Assembly: GCA_965263335.1 (NCBI GenBank)
Contig: CBDHHE010000001.1
Location: forward strand, 1,488,001 to 1,552,000
Reading direction: 5' to 3'
Source: Thermohalobaculum sp965263335
GTDB lineage: Bacteria > Pseudomonadota > Alphaproteobacteria > Rhodobacterales > Rhodobacteraceae
Length of the DNA: 64,000 nucleotides
Made by a program: the position numbers and the translations under genes. This document shows, piece after piece, positions 32,426-40,852 of the stretch. Below the pieces are notes generated by a model. That model was given only the letters and a program-made list of their open reading frames with translations, had not been told where the DNA came from and ran no database searches. Each line of letters opens with the position of its first letter. Position 1 is the stretch's first letter.

Positions 32426-33203
32426 CCAGAAGCGGGCGCTCGGGCGTCTGCGGCTCGGCGTGAACATCGATCACGTGGCGACGATCCGAAACGCCCGCGG
32501 GGGCAGCATTCCCGATCCGGTGCGTGCGGCAACACTTGCAGAACAGGCGGGCGCGGACGGCATCACCGCACATCTGCGCGAAGATCGCCGGCACATCACC
32601 GACGACGACATCGAACGTCTGAGCAAGAGCCTCTCGGTGCCGCTGAACTTCGAGATGGCAGCGACCGAGGAGATGCAGGCGATCGCGCTGCGCCATACGC
32701 CGCATGCGGTTTGCATCGTGCCCGAGAAGCGCGAGGAGCGCACCACCGAGGGCGGGCTCGAGGTCGCAGCCGATGAGAACCGTCTCGCCCACTTCATCGC
32801 GCCGTTGGCGGATGCCGGGTGCCGGGTCTCGATCTTCATCGCCGCCGATCAGCGCCAGATCGAGGCGGCAGCCAGGATCGGTGCGCCGGTCATCGAGCTG
32901 CACACGGGCGCCTATTGCGATGCCCATGCCGAAGGACGGCTCGGCGAGCGCGATGCGGAACTCGAACGCCTGAGGGAGATGGCGAGCTTCGGCCATTCGC
33001 TCGGGCTCGAGGTCCATGCAGGTCATGGCCTCACCTTCGACACGGTGGCACCGGTCGCAGCCTTCCCCGAGGTGATGGAACTCAACATCGGGCACTTCCT
33101 GATCGGCGAGGCAATCTTCTCGGGCCTCGATTCATCGATCCGGCGCATGCGCGAGATCATGGACCGCGCCCGCCGCGAAGCCTTTGGCGAAGGGGCGGCG
33201 TGA
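32397..33203 (+). CDS. pdxJ: pyridoxine 5'-phosphate synthase
   Basis: PdxJ condenses 1-deoxyxylulose 5-phosphate with 3-amino-2-oxopropyl phosphate in vitamin B6 synthesis. The protein has RLGVNIDHVATIRNARGG near the start (catalytic His in the HVATIRNARG loop), DGITAHLREDRRHI, CIVPEKREE, IELHTGAYCDAH, HAGHGLTFDTV and ELNIGHFLIGEAI, all PdxJ signatures. Starts at 32397 or 32418 are possible; the second removes seven residues and fits the family N-terminus better. The decayed methyltransferase overlaps its stop by four bases. Confidence 0.95.
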   Translation: MMGEAETMPDQKRALGRLRLGVNIDHVATIRNARGGSIPDPVRAATLAEQAGADGITAHLREDRRHITDDDIERLSKSLSVPLNFEMAATEEMQAIALRHTPHAVCIVPEKREERTTEGGLEVAADENRLAHFIAPLADAGCRVSIFIAADQRQIEAAARIGAPVIELHTGAYCDAHAEGRLGERDAELERLREMASFGHSLGLEVHAGHGLTFDTVAPVAAFPEVMELNIGHFLIGEAIFSGLDSSIRRMREIMDRARREAFGEGAA

Positions 33204-34001
33204 GCCCCACGATGGCTCGCGATCCCCTGGAGCACGACAAGGGCGGGCCGAGTGTCTCTGCCTATGATCTGGTCTATCCGCAGGACCTGGCGCGGATTGC
33301 ATTCTAACTCGATCGTGCCCGAGCCCAGGGCGGGCCAATCCTTGAGTTTGCGATTGTCACCGGACAGATCGCGCTTCCGCTCACCGACGCGGGGTTCGAT
33401 GTCACGGGGGTCGATCTCTCGCCCGCGATGCTGGATGTGGCGCGCCAGAAGCTGGCCGGACGCATATCCCCTCCAGGGCGCCTTGCGCTGCACGAAGGAG
33501 AGATGTGCTCGATATCGCTCGAACGGCGGTTCCGACTGATCCTCATTCCCGGTCGCAGCTTTCAGCACCTGATGACGCCCGAGGCTCAACGCAATGCACT
33601 TCGCAACATCCACCGCCATCTTGAGCCGGGTGGCGAGCTTGTGATGGCCCTCTTCGACCCCCAGTTCAGCCGGCTGGTCGACCCGCAGGTCTCGGGCCTG
33701 CCCGACGCCGAGCTCACGGATCCGGCGACCGGACAGCACCTCCACCGGACGGTGATCGAAGCGCGAGACCGACTTTTTGCAACAGTTGATCTCAGAGCAC
33801 TTGCGCTAAGAGTTGTTCGATCCCTCGGGAAAGCGGATCGCCACCGAAGAGACCTCGTGGACCCTGCGATGGAGCGTTCGCCAGGAGATCGCCTATCTGC
33901 TGGAGCTGACCGGGTTCGATGTCGTCGCCGAACACTCTGATTTCGACGGCGTGCCGCCAGCCTATGGCCGCGAACAGATCTGGGTTGCCCGCGCTCGGTG
34001 A
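33200..34001 (+). pseudogene. class I SAM-dependent methyltransferase, degraded
   Basis: A GTG at 33200 overlapping the pdxJ stop opens SAYDLVYPQDLARIAF, then TAA at 33305-33307 where a Tyr codon is expected, followed in frame by LDRARAQGGPILEFAIVTGQ. The usual EL-G-C-G-T-G motif is thus ruined. Later parts stay methyltransferase-like (VTGVDLSPAMLDVARQKL, LRNIHRHLEPGGELV). A frameshift near 33820 joins to MFDPSGKRIATEETSWTLRW and ELTGFDVVAEHSDFDG. Three separate lesions argue for true decay. The gene sits between pdxJ and acpS. Confidence 0.82.
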
Positions 34002-34105
34002 CACCTGCCGAGAACCACACTGGCCTAATCCCGAGCGAAACGCTATGCATATGATCCGTGCATGGAATGTGCACGGGGTGTGCATCGAAAAATTCGAGCG
34101 TTTTC

Positions 34106-34534
34106 ATGATCGTAGGGATCGGATCTGATCTGGCGGACATCCGGCGCATCGAGCGCACGCTCGAGCGGTTCGGCGACCGGTTCGTGCGGCGCGTGTTCAC
34201 CGAGACCGAACAGGTGAAGTCCGAGAAGCGCCGCGAGCGTGCCGCCTCCTACGCCAAACGCTGGGCTGCGAAGGAGGCCTGTTCGAAGGCCCTCGGGACC
34301 GGACTGCGCATGGGTGTCGCCTGGCGCGAAATGGGGGTGGTGAACCTGCCCTCGGGCCAACCCACGATGCATCTGACCGGGGGTGCCGCCGAACGGCTGA
34401 CCCTGCTGATGCCGCCGGGCACCCTGCCCCGCATCCATGTCACGATCACCGATGATCACCCGTATGCGCAGGCCTTCGTGGTGATCGAGGCGCTTGCCAG
34501 CGATACCCCATATCTTGCCCACCTCCCGCAGTGA
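34106..34534 (+). CDS. acpS: holo-[acyl-carrier-protein] synthase
   Basis: AcpS adds phosphopantetheine from CoA to the acyl carrier protein. The 142-residue protein begins MIVGIGSDLADIRRIERTLERFG, holds the Mg-binding Asp8, and has RWAAKEACSKALGTG with the second acidic ligand. The start is the ATG at 34106, from which the family N-terminus reads exactly. It precedes lepB by 69 bases, the normal order in this cluster. Confidence 0.94.
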   Translation: MIVGIGSDLADIRRIERTLERFGDRFVRRVFTETEQVKSEKRRERAASYAKRWAAKEACSKALGTGLRMGVAWREMGVVNLPSGQPTMHLTGGAAERLTLLMPPGTLPRIHVTITDDHPYAQAFVVIEALASDTPYLAHLPQ

Positions 34535-34603
34535 GCGCACCTTGACTTCGCCATCCCGGCCCTTCACATAGCCCGAACCCAAGGAGCGCGAGATCCTCAA
34601 CCT

Positions 34604-35470
34604 ATGGCCAGAGCGAGCGAGAAGAAGAAGAAAAAGGACGGCGGACTCTGGGAAACGGTGAAGACCGTCTTCTGGGCGCTGCTGATCGCGATGGCGTTTC
34701 GCTCGGCGTTCTACCAGCCCTTCTCGATTCCGTCCGGTTCCATGAAGCCGACGCTCCTGGTTGGGGACTATCTCTTCGTCTCGAAATTCTCTTATGGGTA
34801 TTCACGTTACTCGCTTCCCTTCGCGCCAGACATCGGAACGGGACGTATCTGGTCCACGATGCCCGAGCGCGGCGATGTGGTGGTGTTCAAGCATCCCAAG
34901 AACGACATCTGTTCGGAAGGACCGCTCGAGCTCGCCACGCGCCTGACCAAGGCCGTGATGGGGTTGAGGACCCGCAACCCGAACGATTGTATCGACTACA
35001 TCAAGCGCGTCGTCGGACTGCCCGGCGACCGGATCCAGATGATCGACGGGGTCCTGCACGTGAACGGCCAGCGCGTCGGGCTCGAACGGGTCGACAACTT
35101 CATCGAGGCGAAGTCCGTCGATGGCGAGCAGATGCGTCTGTCATCGTGCGCCAATGCCCCGGTGCCGCTCAACGGCGAGTGTGAGCGCGAGCGCTACATC
35201 GAAGAACTGCCCGGCGGTGTGCGCCATGCCGTTCTCAACCTCGGCAATGCGCCGCCGGACAACACCCAGGAGTTCGTCGTGAAGGAAGCGCACTTCTTCT
35301 TCATGGGTGACAACCGCGACAACTCGGTGGACAGCCGCTTCTCGGATGTGGGTCAAGTGCCCTTCGAGAACCTGATCGGCCGAGCCGAGGTGATCGCCCT
35401 GTCCTCGGGCGGTGCGTTTTGGGAGCTCTGGAAGTGGCGCGGCTCGAGGCTCTTCAAATCGATCGAGTGA
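34604..35470 (+). CDS. lepB: signal peptidase I
   Basis: LepB removes Sec signal peptides at the inner membrane. The 288-residue protein has a Lys-rich N-terminus, one membrane helix (about 17-34), the catalytic Ser46 in SIPSGSMKPTL and Lys134 in YIKRVVGLPGD, and the GDNRDNSVDSR box (about 229-239). A cysteine-containing insertion (about 98-130 and 183-195) is typical of alphaproteobacterial forms. The rnc gene follows four bases later. Confidence 0.96.
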   Translation: MARASEKKKKKDGGLWETVKTVFWALLIAMAFRSAFYQPFSIPSGSMKPTLLVGDYLFVSKFSYGYSRYSLPFAPDIGTGRIWSTMPERGDVVVFKHPKNDICSEGPLELATRLTKAVMGLRTRNPNDCIDYIKRVVGLPGDRIQMIDGVLHVNGQRVGLERVDNFIEAKSVDGEQMRLSSCANAPVPLNGECERERYIEELPGGVRHAVLNLGNAPPDNTQEFVVKEAHFFFMGDNRDNSVDSRFSDVGQVPFENLIGRAEVIALSSGGAFWELWKWRGSRLFKSIE

Positions 35471-35474
35471 TGCG

Positions 35475-36158
35475 ATGAACGTTCGGAAAGTGGGAGGGCT
35501 TCTCGCAGTGCTCGGCCACGACTTCCGTGAACCTTCCTTCCTCGATCAGGCGCTGACCCACCCGTCCGCCTCGTCCCCGGCACGGCCGGACAACCAGCGG
35601 ATGGAGTTCCTCGGCGACCGGGTTCTCGGGCTGGTGATCGCCGAGGCGTTGCTCGAAACCTTTCCCAGTGCGCCCGAGGGGGATCTGGCGCCGCGCTTCA
35701 ATGCGCTCGTGCGCCGGGAAACGCTGGCAGAGATCGCCGGCGAGATCGGGCTGGGACAGCATCTCCGGCTGGGACGCTCCGAGAGCATCTCCGGAGGTCG
35801 CACGAAAGCGGCGATCCTGGCGGACGCGATGGAGGCGGTGATTGCGGCAATCTATTTGGACGGCGGTTTCGAGGCGGCACGCGCGTTCGTGCGCCAGCGC
35901 TGGGGTGAGCGGATCGCCAGCATCCGGTCGGCGCCGGTTGATCCGAAGACGCAACTCCAGGAGTGGGCACAGGCACGGGGCATGCGCCCTCCCAACTATG
36001 AACTGCTCGAACGCCGAGGTCCCGATCATGCCCCCGAGTTTCTGATGCGCGTGACGCTCGAGAACGGGCGGGAAGCCGAGGCGCGGGCAGCGTCGAAAAA
36101 GGCCGCTGAACAGCTTGCTGCGAAAGCTCTGTATGCAGGGGTTGCGAACGATGGCTGA
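35475..36158 (+). CDS. rnc: ribonuclease III
   Basis: RNase III cleaves double-stranded RNA in rRNA and mRNA processing. The 227-residue protein has the catalytic signature NQRMEFLGDRVL (about residues 36-47), the downstream DAMEAVIAAIYLDGG acidic cluster, and a C-terminal dsRNA-binding domain (DPKTQLQEWAQARG, ...ASKKAAEQLAAKAL). The start is ATG 35475. Its stop overlaps the era start by eight bases. Confidence 0.95.
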   Translation: MNVRKVGGLLAVLGHDFREPSFLDQALTHPSASSPARPDNQRMEFLGDRVLGLVIAEALLETFPSAPEGDLAPRFNALVRRETLAEIAGEIGLGQHLRLGRSESISGGRTKAAILADAMEAVIAAIYLDGGFEAARAFVRQRWGERIASIRSAPVDPKTQLQEWAQARGMRPPNYELLERRGPDHAPEFLMRVTLENGREAEARAASKKAAEQLAAKALYAGVANDG

Positions 36159-37062
36159 GGCACCCACCCGCTGCGGCTTCGTCGCACTGATCGGCGAGCC
36201 GAACGCCGGAAAGTCGACGCTTCTCAACCAGATGGTCGGGACGAAGGTCTCGATCGTCACACACAAGGTGCAGACCACGCGCGCGCGCATCCGCGGCATT
36301 GCCGTCGAGGGCAACAGCCAGATCGTGTTTGTGGACACACCGGGGCTGTTTCAGCCGCGCCGCCGCCTCGATCGAGCGATGGTGGCCTCGGCCTGGGCTG
36401 GAGCAAAGGATGCCGATATCACCGTTCTGCTGATCGAAGCGCATCGCGGGCTCAGTGATGGCGTGGCGGCGATCCTCGAAGAGCTCGACGGGCATGCAGG
36501 CGACCATCCGGTCGTGCTCGCCATCAACAAGATTGACCGGGTGCGCCGCCCTGCCCTGCTCGCATTGGCCGAAGAACTGAATGCCCGGCGCGATTTTGCA
36601 CAGACCTTCATGATCTCCGCCGAGCGCGGTGACGGGGTTGCCGACTTGCGGCGCTGGCTGGCCGAGCGGCTGCCGGAAGAACCCTGGCACTATCCCGCGG
36701 ATCAAGTTGCCGATTTGCCGTTGCGCCTGATCGCCGCCGAGATCACCCGCGAGGCCCTGACGCTGCGTCTGCACCAGGAACTCCCCTATCAGATGACCGT
36801 CGAGACCGAGACCTGGGAGGAACGCCGTGACGGCTCGACCCGGATCGAACAGGTGATCTATGTGGGCCGTGATGGCCACAAGGGCATCGTGCTCGGGCAC
36901 AAGGGCGAAGCCATCCGCGAAATCGGCGCGCGCGCGCGGGCCGAGATCGGACAATTGCTCGAGCGAACAGTGCACCTCTTCCTGACCGTGCGGGTGCGGC
37001 CCAACTGGCAAGAGGAACCTGCACGTTATCGAGCGATGGGGCTCGATTTTTCAGATGGTTAG
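36151..37062 (+). CDS. era: GTPase Era
   Basis: Era is a 30S assembly GTPase that binds 16S rRNA. From ATG 36151 it has 303 residues: G1 GEPNAGKST, G3 DTPGLF, G4 NKID, then the KH domain with VGRDGHKGIVLGHKGEAIREIG. The domain order and length are standard. It overlaps rnc upstream and the DUF1491 gene downstream by eight bases each, so rnc-era-DUF1491 is one translationally coupled unit. Confidence 0.95.
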   Translation: MAEAPTRCGFVALIGEPNAGKSTLLNQMVGTKVSIVTHKVQTTRARIRGIAVEGNSQIVFVDTPGLFQPRRRLDRAMVASAWAGAKDADITVLLIEAHRGLSDGVAAILEELDGHAGDHPVVLAINKIDRVRRPALLALAEELNARRDFAQTFMISAERGDGVADLRRWLAERLPEEPWHYPADQVADLPLRLIAAEITREALTLRLHQELPYQMTVETETWEERRDGSTRIEQVIYVGRDGHKGIVLGHKGEAIREIGARARAEIGQLLERTVHLFLTVRVRPNWQEEPARYRAMGLDFSDG

Positions 37063-37384
37063 GCTCGCCACCAATGTCTGGGTCAGCGCGTATCTTACAC
37101 GGCTCTCGTCAGAAGGCATATTCGCGCATCTGATCCACAAAGGTGATGCGACGGCTGGTGCGGTGGCAATCAAACTGGCGACGATGGACGGTCAGGCTTC
37201 ACTGTTTGTGCGCAGCTACGATGCAGACGGCGAACGGGTCTGGACGGCGTTGATCGAGTCGGGCGCTGAGACCGATGCAGACGCCGCAATCGCGCGTCAG
37301 CGCGGATTTGACCGGGATTTGTGGGTAATCGAAGTCGAGGATCCGCACGGTCGCCACCTGCTCGATACGGACGGACTGGACTGA
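37055..37384 (+). CDS. DUF1491 family protein
   Basis: The 109-residue protein matches DUF1491: it starts RLATNVWVSAYLTRL, has the G-D-A-T-A-G-A-V turn, and ends with LWVIEVEDPHGRHLLD. The family is found next to era/recO in alphaproteobacteria and has no known function. The start overlaps the era stop by eight bases. Confidence 0.88.
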   Translation: MVRLATNVWVSAYLTRLSSEGIFAHLIHKGDATAGAVAIKLATMDGQASLFVRSYDADGERVWTALIESGAETDADAAIARQRGFDRDLWVIEVEDPHGRHLLDTDGLD

Positions 37385-37480
37385 TACAAAGCGCCGATCT
37401 TCAGACATCCTTATGCAATCTCTCCTATCCATGAGGGGGCCGGAGTAGGTGGGTGTCTATGATTTTGTGTGGGGTTCAGT

Positions 37481-38287
37481 ATGAACTGGCGTGACGACGC
37501 GTTTTTGCTCAGCGTGGCCAAGACCAAAAAATCTGTCCTCATCGTTGAGGTGATGACGGCAATGCACGGGCGTCGCAAGGGCCTGATCCGCGATGAAGAG
37601 GTCGTGCTTTTGCCTTGCTGCCAGCTCGACATTCAGTGCTCGCCCAGCAAGGTGAACGGCTACGGCAACTTCGAAATTCACTGTGTTTCCGGTGGTATCA
37701 ACACACAGGAACGCGCAAGCAACGAGCGCTACATCCTCGGCGCCATCAAGACACTGCTCACGGAATTCCTGCAGGAAGCCGAACCCAACATCGATGTCTA
37801 CGAGAAGGCACTCGAACTGATCGAAGCGCTGCGCGAGCACGACCTGTCCTGGCCGGTCCAGTATGCACGGTGGGAGTACGAGTTCATCAAATCGCTCGAT
37901 CTTCTGGGCGGATTGGCCCGGTGCATGCCCGCCTTCCGCGATGGCGAGATGATCTATGTGTCGCCGCGCTCAGGTCGTGTCGCGACCCGGGTCGAGGCAG
38001 GGGCCTGGCTGGACAGGATGATGCCGATTCCGGGCTTCCTGCTGGGACGCAAGCGGGCCACGGTGGCTGACGTAGTGGCAGCGCTCGACTTTACCGCGAT
38101 GATGTTTGAACGCTCGTTGATACCCAACTCAGGACTTGATGCGCTGCCGAACGACCGTGCGCTGGTGCGCGAAGCGGTCAGTCAGATCTCCGAGCTTCAC
38201 ATGCCCAGGATTCGCGAACCGGAACGCGATGAAGAGGACGAGGACTATCGCCGCCGGCTCTCGACGAGAAACCAGCTCATGGTCTGA
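37481..38287 (+). CDS. recO: DNA repair protein RecO, divergent
   Basis: RecO loads RecA with RecR at SSB-covered gaps. The 268-residue protein begins MNWRDDAFLLSVAKT...VLIVEVMTAMHGRRKGLI, the OB-fold start, and later has a cluster WEYEFIKSLDLLGGLARC and MIYVSPRSGRVATRVEAG, as in alphaproteobacterial RecO. Identity with the family looks low, and the C-terminal tail is longer and acidic. Position after era supports the call. The chosen ATG at 37481 removes four residues of a longer frame. Confidence 0.82.
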   Translation: MNWRDDAFLLSVAKTKKSVLIVEVMTAMHGRRKGLIRDEEVVLLPCCQLDIQCSPSKVNGYGNFEIHCVSGGINTQERASNERYILGAIKTLLTEFLQEAEPNIDVYEKALELIEALREHDLSWPVQYARWEYEFIKSLDLLGGLARCMPAFRDGEMIYVSPRSGRVATRVEAGAWLDRMMPIPGFLLGRKRATVADVVAALDFTAMMFERSLIPNSGLDALPNDRALVREAVSQISELHMPRIREPERDEEDEDYRRRLSTRNQLMV

Positions 38288-38395
38288 GCTTTGGCGCCCC
38301 GGTCAATTGCACCTGGGTCTATGCCACTCGCAATGGTGGCACTGGAAGCGAGCGCCAGGGTCTTGTAGACGGAGGTTCTGTCACAAGGCGCGCTG

Positions 38396-39313
38396 ATGAA
38401 CATCTACCTGCCGATAGCTGAGGTTTCGGTCAACGCAGTGCTTCTTCTCGGCCTGGGTGGAGGGGTCGGGTTCCTCTCAGGCTTGTTCGGCGTGGGTGGC
38501 GGCTTCTTGATGACGCCGCTCCTCATCTTCATCGGCATTCCACCTGCGGTCGCAGTGGCCACCGAAGCAAACCAGATCGTGGCGTCATCGTTCTCGGGTC
38601 TGCTCGCGCATTGGCGCCGGCGCACCGTCGACTTCAGAATGGGGCTGGTGCTGCTTTTGGGCGGCCTTGTGGGCTCGGGAATCGGCGTCCAGATATTCTC
38701 CGAGCTCCGAGCCATCGGCCAGGTCGATCTGCTGGTAGCTCTTTGTTACGTGATTTTCCTGGGGGGCGTCGGAACCCTCATGTTCATCGAGAGCGTGAAC
38801 GCCCTTCGCCGGGCGAAGCGCCCCGGGGCCCGCGTTCGACGGAAGCGTCACAACTGGGTCCATGGGTTGCCGTTCAAGATGCGGTTTCGCCAATCCAACC
38901 TCTACATCAGCGCGATGCCACCATTCGGTGTTGGTATGCTGGTTGGTGTGCTCGCAGCGATCATGGGTGTGGGCGGTGGGTTCATCATGGTCCCGGCCAT
39001 GATCTATCTGCTTGGCATGGCGACCACGGTGGTCGTTGGCACCTCACTCTTCCAGATCATGTTCGTCACGGGCTTCACCACGCTGGCGCACGCCATCACA
39101 AACCAGACCGTCGATGCCGTTTTGGCGGTCTTGTTGCTGGTCGGCGGGGTTGTGGGGGCACAAATCGGCGTTCGGGTCGGACCACGCCTGAAGGCCGAAC
39201 AGCTCCGCATCCTGCTCGCAATTCTGGTTCTTCTGGTCTGCGCCAAGCTCGGCTACGACTTGGTCCGAACGCCCGATGAGTTTTTCGTGCTTGGCGGGGT
39301 GGGTCAGCATTGA
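38396..39313 (+). CDS. TSUP family (TauE/SafE) membrane exporter
   Basis: The 305-residue protein has about eight membrane helices in two homologous halves, each opening with a Gly-rich motif: LSGLFGVGGGFLMTPLL (about 29-45) and LAAIMGVGGGFIMVPAM (about 187-203). TSUP proteins move sulfite, sulfoacetate or related anions. A TIGR02186 gene follows with a one-base stop/start overlap (TGATG), a pair often seen in alphaproteobacteria. Confidence 0.93.
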   Translation: MNIYLPIAEVSVNAVLLLGLGGGVGFLSGLFGVGGGFLMTPLLIFIGIPPAVAVATEANQIVASSFSGLLAHWRRRTVDFRMGLVLLLGGLVGSGIGVQIFSELRAIGQVDLLVALCYVIFLGGVGTLMFIESVNALRRAKRPGARVRRKRHNWVHGLPFKMRFRQSNLYISAMPPFGVGMLVGVLAAIMGVGGGFIMVPAMIYLLGMATTVVVGTSLFQIMFVTGFTTLAHAITNQTVDAVLAVLLLVGGVVGAQIGVRVGPRLKAEQLRILLAILVLLVCAKLGYDLVRTPDEFFVLGGVGQH

Positions 39314-40086
39314 TGCGATGTGCCCTCTTCGCGCTGGTTCTCGTGTTGATCGGGCAAACCGGTTTGCGCGCGGAAGAGCAGGTTGTCGCGGGGCTTAGCC
39401 AGCACAGCGTCTCGCTGACTGCGGGTTTCTCTGGCTCGGAAATCTTTGTCTACGGGGCGGTCAAAACGGTCGGCGCCGTGCCCGATACGACGTCCCCGCT
39501 GGATGTGATAGTCGCCATAACGGGCCCAAGCACGCCTGTAATGGTGCGCCGGAAGGAGCGAAAGTTCGGCATCTGGATCAATGGCTCCGGCGTTCAGATC
39601 GATGAGGCACCGAGCTTTTATGCCGTCGCCAGCACAAAAGCGTTTCGCGACACGGTGAGCTGGACGGATGATCTGCGCCACCGGATCGGGCTCGATCATG
39701 TCATTCGCCTCATCGATGCGCCGAGCTGGGTGACGGACCGAGAAGCCTATCGCAGCGCGGTTGCCCGCATCCGCGAGAGTGATGGTCTCTATTCGCTCCG
39801 GCCGAACTCCATCACTCTGATCGACAACACGCTGTTCGAGACCCGGATTAAGCTGCCTGCCAACCTCGTCGAGGGGGACTACAGGGCACGCGTTTTTCTG
39901 GTCCGGGACAAGAGTGTTGTCGATGTTTTCATCGACCAGATTGAGGTCAGGCGTGCGGGAATCGGGCGATTCATCTATACTTTCGCCCAGGAGCAGAGTG
40001 CCCTATACGGAGTTTTATCCATAATTGTAGCACTAATATCGGGCTGGCTTGCTTCGGCGCTTTTTAGACTTTTCTTCCCTAATTAG
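39313..40086 (+). CDS. TIGR02186 family membrane-anchored periplasmic protein
   Basis: The 257-residue protein has a signal peptide (about 1-20), a periplasmic beta-rich domain, and one C-terminal helix (about 230-252). It shows the family's GLSQHSVSLTAGFSGSEIFVYGAV start. The ATG at 39313 shares one base with the TSUP stop; an in-frame TTG at 39310 is less likely. It probably assists the TSUP exporter. Role not established. Confidence 0.88.
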   Translation: MRCALFALVLVLIGQTGLRAEEQVVAGLSQHSVSLTAGFSGSEIFVYGAVKTVGAVPDTTSPLDVIVAITGPSTPVMVRRKERKFGIWINGSGVQIDEAPSFYAVASTKAFRDTVSWTDDLRHRIGLDHVIRLIDAPSWVTDREAYRSAVARIRESDGLYSLRPNSITLIDNTLFETRIKLPANLVEGDYRARVFLVRDKSVVDVFIDQIEVRRAGIGRFIYTFAQEQSALYGVLSIIVALISGWLASALFRLFFPN

Positions 40087-40234
40087 GACTATACTGGCCG
40101 TCTCCCCGCCACATTTAGGCGCTGTTTACGCCACAAACCTATCTCATTATAGCGCCGAGTTGGTAACCGTTTGCCATAATTCGTAACGAACTTGGCGGGC
40201 GGGAGTGAAATGAGTGTCCGAGAGGGAAGTGCAG

Positions 40235-40633
40235 ATGCGTTCTGTCATCCGCTATCTCGTGTCGATCGCAGCGGTGGCATTCATCGGCATCGGCATGTAC
40301 TTCAGCTGGTCATATGCGCCTCAGCAGATCGAGCTCCGCCACCCCGGTGCTCCGGCGAAGATTATCGCCAACCGGGCGACAGCAACTGCATTTTTCGAGA
40401 AGCATGTGGACGGGTTTGAACTGGTCATCCTGTTTTCGGAAACCGACGACGATCGCAACGTCTTCAAAACGCGCGTTCGCATGGTTGACGGCCAGACCCA
40501 CAGCATTGTGGTTGGTCAGGGTGAAGGCGGAGACAGCGATCCGGGTGAGCGGTTCACCTTTGTGCGCAACGGCGACGTCATCAAGATGACGCAAGGTGAC
40601 CCGCGCGTGCTGGGCGCAACCTTTCGACTGTGA
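40235..40633 (+). CDS. hypothetical membrane-anchored protein
   Basis: The protein (132 residues from ATG 40235, or 139 from GTG 40214) has a single N-terminal helix (about 5-24) and a small periplasmic domain with an IELRHPGAPAKI start and a VGQGEGGDSDPGERFTF loop. No family is recognised. An AGAGG site eight bases before the ATG favours the shorter form. An AT-rich promoter region (40087-40213) precedes it. Confidence 0.7.
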   Translation: MRSVIRYLVSIAAVAFIGIGMYFSWSYAPQQIELRHPGAPAKIIANRATATAFFEKHVDGFELVILFSETDDDRNVFKTRVRMVDGQTHSIVVGQGEGGDSDPGERFTFVRNGDVIKMTQGDPRVLGATFRL

Positions 40634-40834
40634 CGCCCCAATTCTCATTTTGAAACACTTTGTGAGAATGGCTACAGCCCGTTCTCCGAGAATCACCTAG
40701 CATTGCCGGTGTCGATTGGTACCGGCAACCAAACTGTCCCTCTCCCGGCTGCCGGTGCCTTGAGACGTCACGTGTGTTCCGTGTGATACCTCTCAAACTT
40801 GGCGCCGGGCTTCTCTCCCCCGGCGTCTTTTTCC
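40634..40834 (+). ncRNA. possible small RNA or structured 3' UTR ending in an intrinsic terminator
   Basis: About 200 non-coding bases hold three hairpins: TTGCCGGT...ACCGGCAA (40703-40728, eight-pair stem), an imperfect TTGAGA...TCTCAA hairpin (about 40760-40797), and a terminal CGCCGGG...CCCGGCG stem (40803-40825) followed by TCTTTTTCC. This layout suits a Hfq-type sRNA or a long 3' UTR of the preceding gene. Convergent with parC, which ends at 40853. No RNA family is recognised. Confidence 0.45.
40803..40834 (+). terminator. intrinsic terminator
   Basis: The seven-base stem CGCCGGG/CCCGGCG with a pyrimidine-rich loop is followed by TCTTTTTCC. It would end plus-strand transcription from 40235 or from an sRNA promoter, and sits about 20 bases before the end of parC on the other strand. 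Confidence 0.75.
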
Positions 40835-40852
40835 TTTCAGGGCAGACGCCTG

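Noticed and set aside
33200..34001. Reading the methyltransferase region as two short genes split by the frameshift.
   Set aside because: Neither part has its own ribosome site or complete domain; a stop, a ruined SAM motif and a shift point to one decayed gene.
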